A stretch of DNA of 34,215 bases, taken from Leptospiraceae bacterium (GTDB lineage Bacteria; Spirochaetota; Leptospiria; Leptospirales; Leptospiraceae). Positions 7,357 to 16,377 of this stretch are shown here, one piece after another. How positions within the stretch are numbered: position 1 is the stretch's first letter; every line of letters starts with the position of its first letter. Under the pieces are notes generated by a model. The model saw only the letters and a list, made by a program, of their open reading frames with translations, made no database searches and was not told the origin of the DNA. The stretch lies in assembly GCA_027485405.1 (NCBI GenBank), contig JAIXRB010000086.1:1-34215 (forward strand). Reading direction: 5' to 3'. A program made the position numbers and the translations under genes.

Positions 7357-8766
7357 ATGCAAAACCAATTTATCGTTGGGATTGGGGCATCTGCTGGCGG
7401 TCTCGAGTCCATGCTAACCCTGTTTGCGGGTTTGCCTCCGATGGGACAACTGACTTATATAGTCGCCCAACATATGGCAAAGGATGGGCATGATGAATTA
7501 CTCTTACTTCTTTTAAGTCGCGAATCCAGAATGCCCGTCAAACTGGCAATTAACGGAATTAAGTTAGAAGTTGATACTATCTATATTATCCCTTCTGGCA
7601 AAGATGGAAGAGTTCATGAGCAAACAATTCATTTGTATCCACCATCTGCAGAGCACTTATCAACACCCTCTGTCAATGCTCTTCTAATCTCTTTAGCAGA
7701 ATCAGCCAGGGAAAAGGCTATAGCAGTAATTGTTTCTGGAACTGGAAGCGATGGTGTTTTGGGTTGCCAAGCGATTCGTCATGCAGGTGGACTTGTACTC
7801 GTGCAAAATCCCTCTGAGGCAAAATTTGGCGGTATGCCTTCCGCCTCCATCGAAGCTAAGATCGTCGATAGAGTCATTTCTGTAAAAAAAATAGAATCTG
7901 TTTTTCGAGAACTCATACCGAATTTGGATTCCTTAACAATCCCTTCTGAACCTATCCAACCGAATATTTTAGATCAAACTGAGTCCGAATTGGAAACAAT
8001 TGTATCTTTGGTTTTCAAAGCAACTGGCATTGATTTTTCATCTTATAAAGAAGATACGCTACTACGTCGCTTAGATAAACGTAAATCAACTCTAGGAATT
8101 GATTCTAACTCCTCCTATCTTAAATATATAAGCACACATTCAGACGAATTGAATTTTTTGCAAAATTTCTTTTTAGTCTCAGTTTCTTCTTTCTTCCGAG
8201 ATAAAGAAGCTTGGATTGCATTGGGAAAACTTTTCTCGGAAAAGCGAATAAAACTAGAATCAAACAAAGCATTTCGTGTATGGGTGGTCGGTTGTGCTTC
8301 TGGCGAAGAAGCTTATACTATAGCCATTTTACTCAAGGAATTGGATAGTCAGCTTTCGATCGAGATATTGGCCAATGATTTAAACCCAGAAGCTTTAGAA
8401 ATAGCCAAAGCAGGCATATACAAGATAAGTTCTTTCAAAGAAATGCCGGAATCTATGAAAGATAAATACTTTATTCAAACAGAAGATAAACTTCAATTGA
8501 AGTCCGAAATTCGAGATTGTGTACACTTTGAACTTTCTGATATTTTGAACCAACCTCTACCAAATGACATTGATTTAATTAGTTGTAGAAACCTTTTGAT
8601 TTATATGAAATCAAATCTACAAGACAGTTTGATTCAAAAATTTAATGAATCTTTAGTTTCTGGCGGCACTCTTTTTCTAGGACAAGCTGAATCCCTGAGC
8701 TTTGTCGGCAATTCGCTTTTCATGCCACTGGATGATTACAACAGAATTTTCAGAAAACGAACTTAA
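7357..8766 (+). CDS. CheB-CheR fusion: methylesterase plus methyltransferase, no receiver
   Basis: 469 residues. Residues 1-185 are a CheB methylesterase/deamidase domain with its Ser-His-Asp triad at S12 (GIGASAGG), H39 (AQHM) and D132 (GTGSDG). Residues about 205-469 are a CheR methyltransferase, with the N-terminal basic helix (LLRRLDKR), FFRD, a SAM loop VGCASGEEAYT (312-322), NDLNPEAL and CRNLLIY. The usual CheB receiver domain is missing, so phosphorylation cannot gate the esterase in cis. It lies 5 bases after the hybrid kinase stop (same transcript) and no chemoreceptor gene is in the window. Its targets may therefore be the two neighbouring kinases; that is inference. The stop overlaps the stop of the convergent kinase by 3 bases. 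Confidence 0.93.
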   Translation: MQNQFIVGIGASAGGLESMLTLFAGLPPMGQLTYIVAQHMAKDGHDELLLLLLSRESRMPVKLAINGIKLEVDTIYIIPSGKDGRVHEQTIHLYPPSAEHLSTPSVNALLISLAESAREKAIAVIVSGTGSDGVLGCQAIRHAGGLVLVQNPSEAKFGGMPSASIEAKIVDRVISVKKIESVFRELIPNLDSLTIPSEPIQPNILDQTESELETIVSLVFKATGIDFSSYKEDTLLRRLDKRKSTLGIDSNSSYLKYISTHSDELNFLQNFFLVSVSSFFRDKEAWIALGKLFSEKRIKLESNKAFRVWVVGCASGEEAYTIAILLKELDSQLSIEILANDLNPEALEIAKAGIYKISSFKEMPESMKDKYFIQTEDKLQLKSEIRDCVHFELSDILNQPLPNDIDLISCRNLLIYMKSNLQDSLIQKFNESLVSGGTLFLGQAESLSFVGNSLFMPLDDYNRIFRKRT

Positions 8767-11700
8767 TTTTTCTTTAGCTCAATCCATTTTAGTAAAGCCC
8801 GCCACAGTTCTTCTGGTTCGATAGGCTTAGTTACAAAGTCATTCATACCTGCCGCTAAACACCTGTCTCGATCCATATCCATTGCGTTTGCTGTCATGGC
8901 GATAATTGGAAGTTTTTTGAATTTTTCTAATTTCCTTATTTCTTTGGTCGCAGTGACACCGTCCATTACAGGCATTTGCATATCCATGAGAACAAGATCG
9001 AAATTGCCACTTTGAACTTTTTCTAAAGCAATCAAACCGTTCTCCGCAATTTCAACACCGAATCCTTCTGATTTTAAGAGTTCCATACCGATTTCTTGGT
9101 TTATGTCATTGTCTTCGACTAAGAGTAGTTTTGCAGAATTGATTTTCTTTAATCCTTCGGATAAAGAATTTACACTCTCATCAAGAGTTAGTTCAGAGGC
9201 AGTCTCTTGGTTGTAAATTCTAGCTAGCGAGTCAAAAAGAATCGAACCGTTCACAGGTTTTACTAAAACATCTTCTATGCCAGCTTTTTCTGTCATGCTC
9301 ACCATATCTTCTCTTCCGTATGCTGTTACCATGATTAAGTGTGGTTTTTCTTTTAACGATATTTCTTTGATTTTTTCAGCCACTTCGATACCGTTCATTT
9401 CCGGCATTTGCCAATCCAGAAAAACAACCGCATAGGGATTCATTTCTTTTTCGGCTTTCTTGATTAAATTGAGCGCCTCCTTACCTGAATTTACCTTTTC
9501 TACATTCAATCCTATTTCTAAAAGCATACTACCGAGCACTTCACATGCGTTAGCATTGTCATCGACAACAAGCACTCTTTTTCTTTGTAAATCTTTTGCC
9601 AAAGGTCTCTTCTGCCAAACTTTGTTACTTTTCCCTATTCGAGCCGAGAACCAAAAGTTACTACCTTTTCCGATTTCACTGGAAACTCCCACACTACCGC
9701 CCATTAGTTCAGCCAGTTTCTTGGAGATAGCTAGACCAAGCCCAGTGCCTCCAAATTGCCTAGTGATAGATGAGTCTGCTTGAGAAAAACTTTGAAAGAG
9801 CCTGCCCATCTGTTCATCAGTCAAACCAATTCCCGTATCGCGAACCCCGCAATGGAGTAAAATGTCATTGTCTGTTTCTTCTTTAACTTCAATATGTATA
9901 TGAATTTCACCTTTCTCAGTGAACTTAACAGCGTTGTTGCTATAATTAATCAAGATCTGACCTATTCTTAGTGGATCTCCGATTAGATTTTTAGGAACAT
10001 TTTTATCGACATCAAAAATTAGTTCCAGACCTTTTGCGTGAGACTTTTCTGAAATGAGATTAGAAACATTCTCAAGAACCTGGTCCAAATTAAAATCGAT
10101 GTTCTCTACTGTTAACTTTCCTGCTTCAATTTTAGAGAAATCTAAAATATCATTGATAAGACCTAATAAATGCTGTCCCGAGCTTTGGATTTTTTTAATA
10201 AAGTCTCTTTGTTTTTCCGTCATTTCTGATTTTAAAACTAAATGAGAGAGCCCAATGATCGCATTCATCGGCGTACGTATCTCATGTGACATGTTGGCAA
10301 GAAAATCTGACTTGGCTTGTGTGGACTCCTCGGCGATCTGTTTTGCGGTTTCTAATTGATTCTCAATTTTTTTCAAATCAGTAATGTCCCAAACCAAACC
10401 CGAAGAAATAGTAGGATTGCCATCTTCATCATAGGAAAACTTTCCAATCGACATAACGTGGATCATTTCTGAATTGGGTTTGTGAACTCGAAAAGTTGTT
10501 CTATAGTCGGTTAATTTATTTTCAATAGTTTTTTGCATTGTCTTTCCAACCTGCAATGCATCATCGGAATCTACATAAGTAAACCATTGCTCCATGCTTC
10601 CGTTTAACTGAACATCACTTAGCCCATACAATCGAATTGTTGAATCATCAGCTTCCAGTCTATTTTCTTTTGGATAGTATGTCCAAGTACCCATTTTAGC
10701 GGCCTCTAGAGCGATATCTAGTTTTTGCTTGGCTTCTTTGATTGAATCATCTGCCTTTTTACGTTCGGAGATATCTTGGTGAATGCCGACCATTCGAATC
10801 ACCTTTCCATTCGCATCTCGCTCGATAGCAGAGCCATAGGTCATTACCCATTTGGGTTCTCCTGACCTAGTTTTCATGCGTAGTTCCATCCTATGCTCAG
10901 AGATTTCATTATTTACAAATTGGGTAAATCTACTCACAGCAAAGTCAAAATCTTCGGGATAAACCATATTGACCCATAGAGCGGCAGTTTGGCCATACTG
11001 AGTTTCTAATTCTTCTTTCGTATAACCAAGCATTTCAGCCCAAATATTGTTTATAACAAGCACATCCGGATCTGACTGCCAATCCCAAAGCCCTAAATGT
11101 GCACCTTGCAATGCTAGATTTAATCTGCTTTCGTTTTCCCTGATTTTTTTTTCAGATTCAACCAGGATCGTAATATCTCGAACGGCTACAGTTACTAACT
11201 CTTCTTCGTTCTCACGTGCTGGAAGTTTAGATAGCGAAATATCCGCGAAAAAATCAGTACCATCCTTCCTCTTAGCTTTCAAGTCAACTACAGAACTGAG
11301 TACTCTTGTTCGCTCTTCACTTGTTTCAAATTTTTTTCTTAGCTGAGCGTGATTTTTTTGAATTTGGTCTGGCACCAACTTGTCTATGTTCATCGACATC
11401 AATTCATCGTTTGAAAAAAGAAATAATTCCGTAGCTTTTTTGTTTGCTAATAAAATTTCGCCTTTGCTGTTAACGACAAATTTTCCGTAAGGAGCTGACT
11501 CGATAATGGCTCTATACCAAGCACTTGTATTCTTTAGTTCTTCCTGTTGAAGCTCCAGTTCAACGGATTGTTCTTCCAGCTTACTAGCCTGAGCCATCAT
11601 TAAAGAGGATTGCGACAACGTTTTAGAAAGAAGAGATTCGGTTTCTATAGTTTTCTGTAAAATCTCAAGCCTTTGGCCTATGCTTAAGAGTATTTCATCC

Positions 11701-12932
11701 AAAAGAGCAATTTCCCTTTCTCCAAGCTTAGAAAGCGAGGCAATTTCAATGACACCTTTTAAATCGTCGCCGTGAAAAAAGGGAGAAATTCTTATTTCAA
11801 TTGGAGTATAAGTATACATTGAAGATTTAATCTTTAAATGACTATTTTCTGGATTTCGAATCAAAACCATTTTCTGATCTCGGGCAACTTGACCCACCAA
11901 ACCTTCACCAAATTCGAGAGTCTCTGGCGGAAGAGATTCCGGATTTAAACCGAAAGTACCAATGAGTGATATATGCTTATCTTCTTTGTTATGAATGTAT
12001 ACTGTACCATATTGTGCTTGCAATACGGGAAATGATCGACGAAGCAACGTGTCACCGAATTCACGTAAATTTGTTGTTAACTGCAGATCTCCCGAAATTT
12101 CGGAGAGATTTGTTTTTATCCAATTCTGATTCTGCATATTCTTATAAATTTTAGATAAAGCTTCTAGTGAATGTGCAATTTGACTGATTTCATTTTTTTG
12201 GTTTAAAAAAGGAATTTTTTGGGAAGTATCTCCTTCAGCTAAGAGTACAACAGAATCTCTTATGATTTCCAATGGATTTCGAATGGATTGGCTAATGATT
12301 CGGGATATAATTAAGAATGCTAGAGCACTTAGACCAATTAAAATTCCCGATTCAATTAGCTTGTTTTTGAAAATAGCCTCGGACTCTAAAAGATCTGCTT
12401 TTGCACTTTCGGAATTTTGTAAAATAATTTGATCGAGTAGCTCAATTAAATTAGGAACTGGATTCAAAGGATTGGAATCCAAAGTTCTGTTCCATGCAGT
12501 TTTTTCATCACGATTTGCCGATATCCGCTTTGTCTCTTGGTTGTATTCAAAAGATATCTTAGAGATCTCCTCTAACTCAGAAATATGAGACTTATTTTTA
12601 TCGCTGTTCTTTAGTTTTTCGAGGTTTTCAGAGTATGTAATTTGTAGTTCTTTTTCCGTAGCAAGTAAGCTTGATACTGTTCTTGGGTTTTTCTCAAAGA
12701 TTGAATCTCTTATCACCTTTCTTAGCGAAAGGACATTGAACTTCAAATCCAGAGCCGCCTTGCTTCCGAGATAGGAATGAGTATAAAACTTTCTATGAAT
12801 CTCTTTTAATTGATAAAGCTGAGGGATAACAGAGAATCCAAGAAGGAGAATAAGACTAAACGAAAAAACATTGAAAAAGAGTAACTTTTTCTCTACGGCT
12901 AAAGGTGCAAAGATGTCTAGGAGCTTTTTCAT
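8763..12932 (-). CDS. Hybrid histidine kinase: 4HB-HAMP-GAF-PAS x3-HisKA-HATPase-REC-REC
   Basis: 1389 residues from ATG, inner membrane. In order: TM1 (about 17-38), a periplasmic helical sensor, TM2 (about 195-215), HAMP (212-265), GAF (about 285-430), a Glu/Gln-rich helix (430-470), three PAS domains (472-595, 600-725, 735-855), HisKA with His883 (FLANMSHEIRTPMNA), HATPase (about 980-1090; YSNNAVKF, DTGIGL, GGTGLGLAIS), REC1 with D1173 (FLDWQMP) and REC2 with D1317 (LMDMQMP). The protein ends right after REC2 and has no HPt, so an external one is needed. It is a paralogue of the kinase at 2921-7351: same sensor-HAMP-GAF plan, matching helix motif A-S-K-L-E-E-Q-S-V (449-457), and near-identical HisKA. 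It is convergent with the CheB-CheR gene. Confidence 0.93.
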   Translation of the reverse strand: MKKLLDIFAPLAVEKKLLFFNVFSFSLILLLGFSVIPQLYQLKEIHRKFYTHSYLGSKAALDLKFNVLSLRKVIRDSIFEKNPRTVSSLLATEKELQITYSENLEKLKNSDKNKSHISELEEISKISFEYNQETKRISANRDEKTAWNRTLDSNPLNPVPNLIELLDQIILQNSESAKADLLESEAIFKNKLIESGILIGLSALAFLIISRIISQSIRNPLEIIRDSVVLLAEGDTSQKIPFLNQKNEISQIAHSLEALSKIYKNMQNQNWIKTNLSEISGDLQLTTNLREFGDTLLRRSFPVLQAQYGTVYIHNKEDKHISLIGTFGLNPESLPPETLEFGEGLVGQVARDQKMVLIRNPENSHLKIKSSMYTYTPIEIRISPFFHGDDLKGVIEIASLSKLGEREIALLDEILLSIGQRLEILQKTIETESLLSKTLSQSSLMMAQASKLEEQSVELELQQEELKNTSAWYRAIIESAPYGKFVVNSKGEILLANKKATELFLFSNDELMSMNIDKLVPDQIQKNHAQLRKKFETSEERTRVLSSVVDLKAKRKDGTDFFADISLSKLPARENEEELVTVAVRDITILVESEKKIRENESRLNLALQGAHLGLWDWQSDPDVLVINNIWAEMLGYTKEELETQYGQTAALWVNMVYPEDFDFAVSRFTQFVNNEISEHRMELRMKTRSGEPKWVMTYGSAIERDANGKVIRMVGIHQDISERKKADDSIKEAKQKLDIALEAAKMGTWTYYPKENRLEADDSTIRLYGLSDVQLNGSMEQWFTYVDSDDALQVGKTMQKTIENKLTDYRTTFRVHKPNSEMIHVMSIGKFSYDEDGNPTISSGLVWDITDLKKIENQLETAKQIAEESTQAKSDFLANMSHEIRTPMNAIIGLSHLVLKSEMTEKQRDFIKKIQSSGQHLLGLINDILDFSKIEAGKLTVENIDFNLDQVLENVSNLISEKSHAKGLELIFDVDKNVPKNLIGDPLRIGQILINYSNNAVKFTEKGEIHIHIEVKEETDNDILLHCGVRDTGIGLTDEQMGRLFQSFSQADSSITRQFGGTGLGLAISKKLAELMGGSVGVSSEIGKGSNFWFSARIGKSNKVWQKRPLAKDLQRKRVLVVDDNANACEVLGSMLLEIGLNVEKVNSGKEALNLIKKAEKEMNPYAVVFLDWQMPEMNGIEVAEKIKEISLKEKPHLIMVTAYGREDMVSMTEKAGIEDVLVKPVNGSILFDSLARIYNQETASELTLDESVNSLSEGLKKINSAKLLLVEDNDINQEIGMELLKSEGFGVEIAENGLIALEKVQSGNFDLVLMDMQMPVMDGVTATKEIRKLEKFKKLPIIAMTANAMDMDRDRCLAAGMNDFVTKPIEPEELWRALLKWIELKKN

Positions 12933-13040
12933 TGTTTTAAAACCAGTTTCTGTAGATAGAACATCATTTTAATTGCTTTTCAAACTGTTCAATAAAGAAT
13001 TTCTGAGGTTAGAGAAGATGGCTAGAAAAAGACAACTCTT
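12933..13040. promoter_or_regulatory. Divergent spacer between hybrid kinase 2 and aldo/keto reductase
   Basis: 108 AT-rich bases that must contain both promoters. No confident -35/-10 pair was found. An imperfect dyad (TTCAAACTGTTCAA) lies inside but is too weak to call an operator. Confidence 0.3.
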
Positions 13041-13862
13041 ATGGTCAAAGTGAAACAAATTCCCAAACTATTCTACGGAACTGCCTGGAAAAAGGAGAGA
13101 ACAGCAAAGCTCGTTGAACAGGCGATACTTTCCGGATTCAGAGCTATTGACACTGCTTGTCAACCCAAGCACTATGAAGAAGCAGGCGTTGGAGAGGGAA
13201 TAAGACTAGCGGCAAAAAAAGGGGTCAAAAGGACTGAATTGTTTCTTCAAACTAAGTTTACACCAATCTATGGACAAGATCCAAAGAGAATCCCTTATGA
13301 TCCCAAGGCTAGTTTGCCTGATCAAGTAAAACAGTCGTTTGAAGCTTCACAACGAAATCTAAGCTCTGATTTCATTGATTCGCTCATTTTACATTCGCCT
13401 TTGGCTGATATGAAAAGGACTTTGGAAGTCTGGAAGACCTTTGAACAATTGTTCAAAGAAAAATTTGTCGGTCATATTGGAATCAGTAATTGCTATGATC
13501 TTAAATTCTTTAAACTCTTGTTTCAGAATGCAGAGATCAAACCTAAGTTTTTGCAAAACCGTTTTTATAAGGAAACAGGCTATGACAAAACTTTACGGAA
13601 ATTTTGTGATGAAAATAGCGTGCTTTACCAATGTTTTTGGACATTAACAGCAAATGATCATATCCTAGAACATCCAAAATTCCAAGCCATTGCTAAAGAA
13701 TCCAATAGAACGGAAGCACAAATTCTCTTTCGTTACTTAACTCAAATCGGAATTGTTCCTTTAACAGGTACTTGTTCAGAAAAACATATGAAAGAGGATT
13801 TAGAAATTTTTGACTTCCATTTAGGCGAGAAAGAAATGAAGGCAATTGGATCGTTTTTCTAG
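13041..13862 (+). CDS. Aldo/keto reductase family oxidoreductase
   Basis: 273 residues, typical for bacterial AKRs, which reduce aldehydes or ketones with NAD(P)H in a TIM barrel. The catalytic tetrad is complete: D37 (AIDTA), Y45 (KHYEEAGVGEGI), K72 (LQTKF) and H118 (LILHSP). The GISN strand-loop (HIGISN) and a C-terminal segment contacting cofactor (PLTGT) are also present. The closest style is the small AKR3/AKR5-like group. The ATG at 13041 lacks an obvious SD. It is followed by a VOC-fold lipoprotein and an AraC-type regulator in the same direction, so the three may be co-transcribed. The substrate is unknown. Confidence 0.9.
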   Translation: MVKVKQIPKLFYGTAWKKERTAKLVEQAILSGFRAIDTACQPKHYEEAGVGEGIRLAAKKGVKRTELFLQTKFTPIYGQDPKRIPYDPKASLPDQVKQSFEASQRNLSSDFIDSLILHSPLADMKRTLEVWKTFEQLFKEKFVGHIGISNCYDLKFFKLLFQNAEIKPKFLQNRFYKETGYDKTLRKFCDENSVLYQCFWTLTANDHILEHPKFQAIAKESNRTEAQILFRYLTQIGIVPLTGTCSEKHMKEDLEIFDFHLGEKEMKAIGSFF

Positions 13863-13948
13863 TGAAGGCTTTTAAACTTAAAAAAAAGCAAATTTGATCC
13901 AAAACTGCGGAAGAGGGTATGGTAGAGTATTTTTCAAGAGGTAAAAAT

Positions 13949-14449
13949 ATGAAATTTCCATTTTTAGAAAAACTATTCGTCCCTACGATTTTTCTTTCCA
14001 TTTTTTTGGGAAGTAGCTGTGCCAAGGAAGTTGGAAAAAAAGAGCTTTTATTGAGCTCTTATCCAGTGATTAAGACCACTCAATTGGAACCCACTTCTAA
14101 GTTTTATGAAAAACACTTTGGATTTCAGAGAACATTCTCTTCCGATTGGTACATAAGCCTAAAATCAGGAAACTTTGAATTGGGAATTTTAGCACCAAAC
14201 CATGAATCGATCCCCATTGCTTTGCGAGGAGAGGCTAGTAACAAAGGTATTATTTTAAATTTCGAAACTGACGAAGTCGACCGAATCTATGCTGAAATGC
14301 AAAAGGAGAATAGAAAGATTCATTTAGAAATTAAAAATGAAGACTTTGGGCAAAGACATTTCATCACAGAAGATCCTAACGGAATTCCTATTGATGTAAT
14401 CAAAAATATCCCTCCTAGCGAAGAATTTCAAAAGAGCTATTCCAAATAA
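13949..14449 (+). CDS. Lipoprotein with VOC (glyoxalase/bleomycin-resistance) fold
   Basis: 166 residues from ATG 13949. An upstream in-frame ATG (13919) is rejected because AGAGG sits 7 bases before 13949 and only that start gives a clean signal peptide. Residues 1-23 are a class II signal peptide ending LGSSC, so C24 would be lipidated and the protein tethered to a membrane. The rest has the paired beta-alpha-beta-beta-beta pattern of the VOC superfamily: KTTQLEPTSKFYEKHFGF, then an F-I-T-E-D-P-N-G-I-P-I-D-V strand near the end. VOC proteins are normally cytosolic (glyoxalase I, dioxygenases, antibiotic binding), so the lipoprotein form is unusual. It follows the aldo/keto reductase and precedes an AraC-GyrI regulator, a context fitting reactive-aldehyde or drug handling, though this is inference. 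Confidence 0.78.
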   Translation: MKFPFLEKLFVPTIFLSIFLGSSCAKEVGKKELLLSSYPVIKTTQLEPTSKFYEKHFGFQRTFSSDWYISLKSGNFELGILAPNHESIPIALRGEASNKGIILNFETDEVDRIYAEMQKENRKIHLEIKNEDFGQRHFITEDPNGIPIDVIKNIPPSEEFQKSYSK

Positions 14450-14500
14450 AATAAACTTTTCTGGCTAGCTTAGGACTTGCAAATTGGAATTCAAACCAAT

Positions 14501-15379
14501 ATGCCAGTTCAATCAAAAGAAAGACTGTATCCAGTTTGGGAAGCGATTGAAAGGGATATTGAAAGCCAGTTGGGTTTAAACCAATTGGCTTTTCTTTCCA
14601 ATTTCTCCCCCTGGCATTTCCATAGATTTTTTAAAAAACAGCTTTCGGAAAATGTTCAAGACTACATCAAACGCCTCCGAATTGAGAAAGCCGCGTACGA
14701 ACTAAAGATTTCAAATCTTCCAATAATCGAGATCGCATTGGAAGCTGGATACGAATCCCAAGAAGCTTTTACGAAGGCTTTTAAGCGTTACATGTTGGAT
14801 ACTCCTTCATCATTTAGAAAAAAGTTCAAAACTTCTAAGAAAAATTTAAAAACTGACAAATTGTTTCATACCAAAGGCTTGGAATTGGGTTTAGACTTCA
14901 ATGAAGTTCGTTATAAATTCATTGCTTCTTTCGAAATGGCTTTTACCCGTCACTTTGGCCCTTATGAAAATCTACCTGGTCCTTTACCCAATTCAAAAGA
15001 GGTGTTAAAACTTCTTGATTTTGTTAATTTTATTAAAAGTAACCCAGCAAATCACAAATGGTTAGGTGTTTCATTGGACGATCCAACCTTAAGCCGACCC
15101 GAAAAACTGCGGTTTGATTTGGGGATCACCATTGGCTCCAGATACAAAAACTTTCCTGAAATTGGATATAAAAAGATAGAAAGCGGAAAGTATATCATTT
15201 TTCGAGCCAGGTGTCCTTTTAAAAACCTTCCAAAAATCTATCAAACCATTCAAGATGATTATTTTGCGGTGCAAAAAGTTCAACTAATGAACCAGCCGCC
15301 GTTCGAAATGTACATCAATCCATTTCCTCAAAAAAAAGAAGTTCCCATTGTTGATATTTACTTCGGAGTCAAGAACTAA
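14501..15379 (+). CDS. AraC-family regulator with C-terminal GyrI-like ligand domain
   Basis: 292 residues from ATG 14501; a TTG at 14477 is possible but its AGGA is only one base away. The N-terminal part (about 10-108) has the two AraC helix-turn-helix motifs, with LAFLSNFSPWHFHRFFKK in the first and IIEIALEAGYESQEAFTKAF in the second, ending in the typical P-x-x-F-R. Residues about 130-290 match the GyrI-like small-molecule domain (AFTRHFGPYENLPGPL, then W-L-G-V-S-L-D-D-P). The layout resembles Rob/TipA-type multidrug-responsive activators. It closes a three-gene plus-strand run with the VOC lipoprotein and aldo/keto reductase and may regulate them. The ligand is not predictable. Confidence 0.87.
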   Translation: MPVQSKERLYPVWEAIERDIESQLGLNQLAFLSNFSPWHFHRFFKKQLSENVQDYIKRLRIEKAAYELKISNLPIIEIALEAGYESQEAFTKAFKRYMLDTPSSFRKKFKTSKKNLKTDKLFHTKGLELGLDFNEVRYKFIASFEMAFTRHFGPYENLPGPLPNSKEVLKLLDFVNFIKSNPANHKWLGVSLDDPTLSRPEKLRFDLGITIGSRYKNFPEIGYKKIESGKYIIFRARCPFKNLPKIYQTIQDDYFAVQKVQLMNQPPFEMYINPFPQKKEVPIVDIYFGVKN

Positions 15380-15448
15380 ATTTCTGATAAGCTGAACGAA
15401 CTAACTTCTCGGCTAACATTCGCAATCTGAAATAATTCCATTTTTCCT

Positions 15449-15476
15449 TTGACAACAAAATTCACTTTTTTTAATT
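15449..15476 (+). promoter_or_regulatory. Candidate sigma-70 promoter, possibly giving a leaderless mRNA
   Basis: TTGACA (15449-15454) is followed after 16 bases by TTAATT (15471-15476), or after 15 by TTTAAT. Transcription would begin at about the ATG (15481), so the mRNA would have almost no leader. No SD precedes that ATG, which agrees with this. The -10 match is weak. Confidence 0.35.
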
Positions 15477-15480
15477 TGGA

Positions 15481-16377
15481 ATGCCTATGACACAATATAC
15501 AATCGATTCAGTCCAAAGCACCGAAATCAGTATTGATAACGGAAAAGTCCAAATGAAAATCGGATTTTCAAAAAAAGAATTTCTCGAAAAAGACGTACGA
15601 TTTGTTTACACGAATTTTCTAAGTTCATCAAACATGTCAGAAGTAATTGTTCACACTTCCGATTCAGCCGGTAAAACCAAAAATTACAAATTCTATGCCT
15701 CCCCCGATGACCCAAAAGTAGACGAATTCTTAGGTGATTTAGTAAGCCGACTTGGAAAAAGCATAGATCTAAGAGGCAAAGATTCTAAAGAGGCTCTTGC
15801 GCAGATGAAAGCGATGAACACAAATGCTGTGGCAATGATAGCTGTACCAGCTTTTGTAATCTTAGTTTTAATTGGGTTTTTCTCGCCTTTAATTCTTCAT
15901 GGATTTGATGGAGGGAATGCTGAAGTTACAGCTGAAGAGCTGAAAGAAGGCAACAAAACGGGAACTTCTAATTTAACCATTTCTGGTCATGCACTCTCAG
16001 AAGCTATGGAGTATTCAACTAGAAGGAAAGGAACGACTACTGTTCGCATTTATTTTCCTTTAGTTTCTGAAAATTGGGAATCCGGACAACCAGTCCATAT
16101 TCTAGTCGAAACAGGAAAGCTATCCGATGAAGAATTTAATGAAGTCATTAGCCGTACAAGGTTCACCGGCGTTTTACGGGATAAGCTCTGGGAAGGACCT
16201 CATTCAGATGTCACTAAGTTTTTTACCGAAAACTATGGTGCTACTTTTTCTGAGCCAGTATTACTATTGGATTTAGATGCTTCGGCGGGTGAAGACAGAA
16301 ATATTGCATTGTTTGCTATTGCATTTTCCATCTTGCTATTTGTAGGAATTGGAGCTTATATAAAATTTAAGAGCTAA
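15481..16377 (+). CDS. Two-TM membrane protein of unknown function
   Basis: 298 residues; I do not recognise a family. Residues 1-110 are soluble and beta-rich, followed by TM1 at about 116-140 (AMIAVPAFVILVLIGFFSPLIL). A loop of about 130 residues then carries an alternating polar/hydrophobic domain (TGTSNLTISGHALSEA, TTVRIYFPLVSENW, HILVET). TM2 lies at about 273-294 and the tail is short and basic. If the basic tail is cytoplasmic, the middle domain faces the periplasm. It may have its own promoter just upstream. Its 3' end overlaps the convergent acyltransferase gene by 11 bases. No functional guess is supported by the neighbours. Confidence 0.75.
   Translation: MPMTQYTIDSVQSTEISIDNGKVQMKIGFSKKEFLEKDVRFVYTNFLSSSNMSEVIVHTSDSAGKTKNYKFYASPDDPKVDEFLGDLVSRLGKSIDLRGKDSKEALAQMKAMNTNAVAMIAVPAFVILVLIGFFSPLILHGFDGGNAEVTAEELKEGNKTGTSNLTISGHALSEAMEYSTRRKGTTTVRIYFPLVSENWESGQPVHILVETGKLSDEEFNEVISRTRFTGVLRDKLWEGPHSDVTKFFTENYGATFSEPVLLLDLDASAGEDRNIALFAIAFSILLFVGIGAYIKFKS

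Noticed and set aside
11047..12154. Plus-strand ORFs inside hybrid kinase 2
   Set aside because: They are shadows of the kinase reading frame, without start signals or recognisable domains.
13919..13948. Upstream ATG of the VOC lipoprotein
   Set aside because: It would place ten extra residues before the signal peptide, while AGAGG sits correctly before the second ATG.
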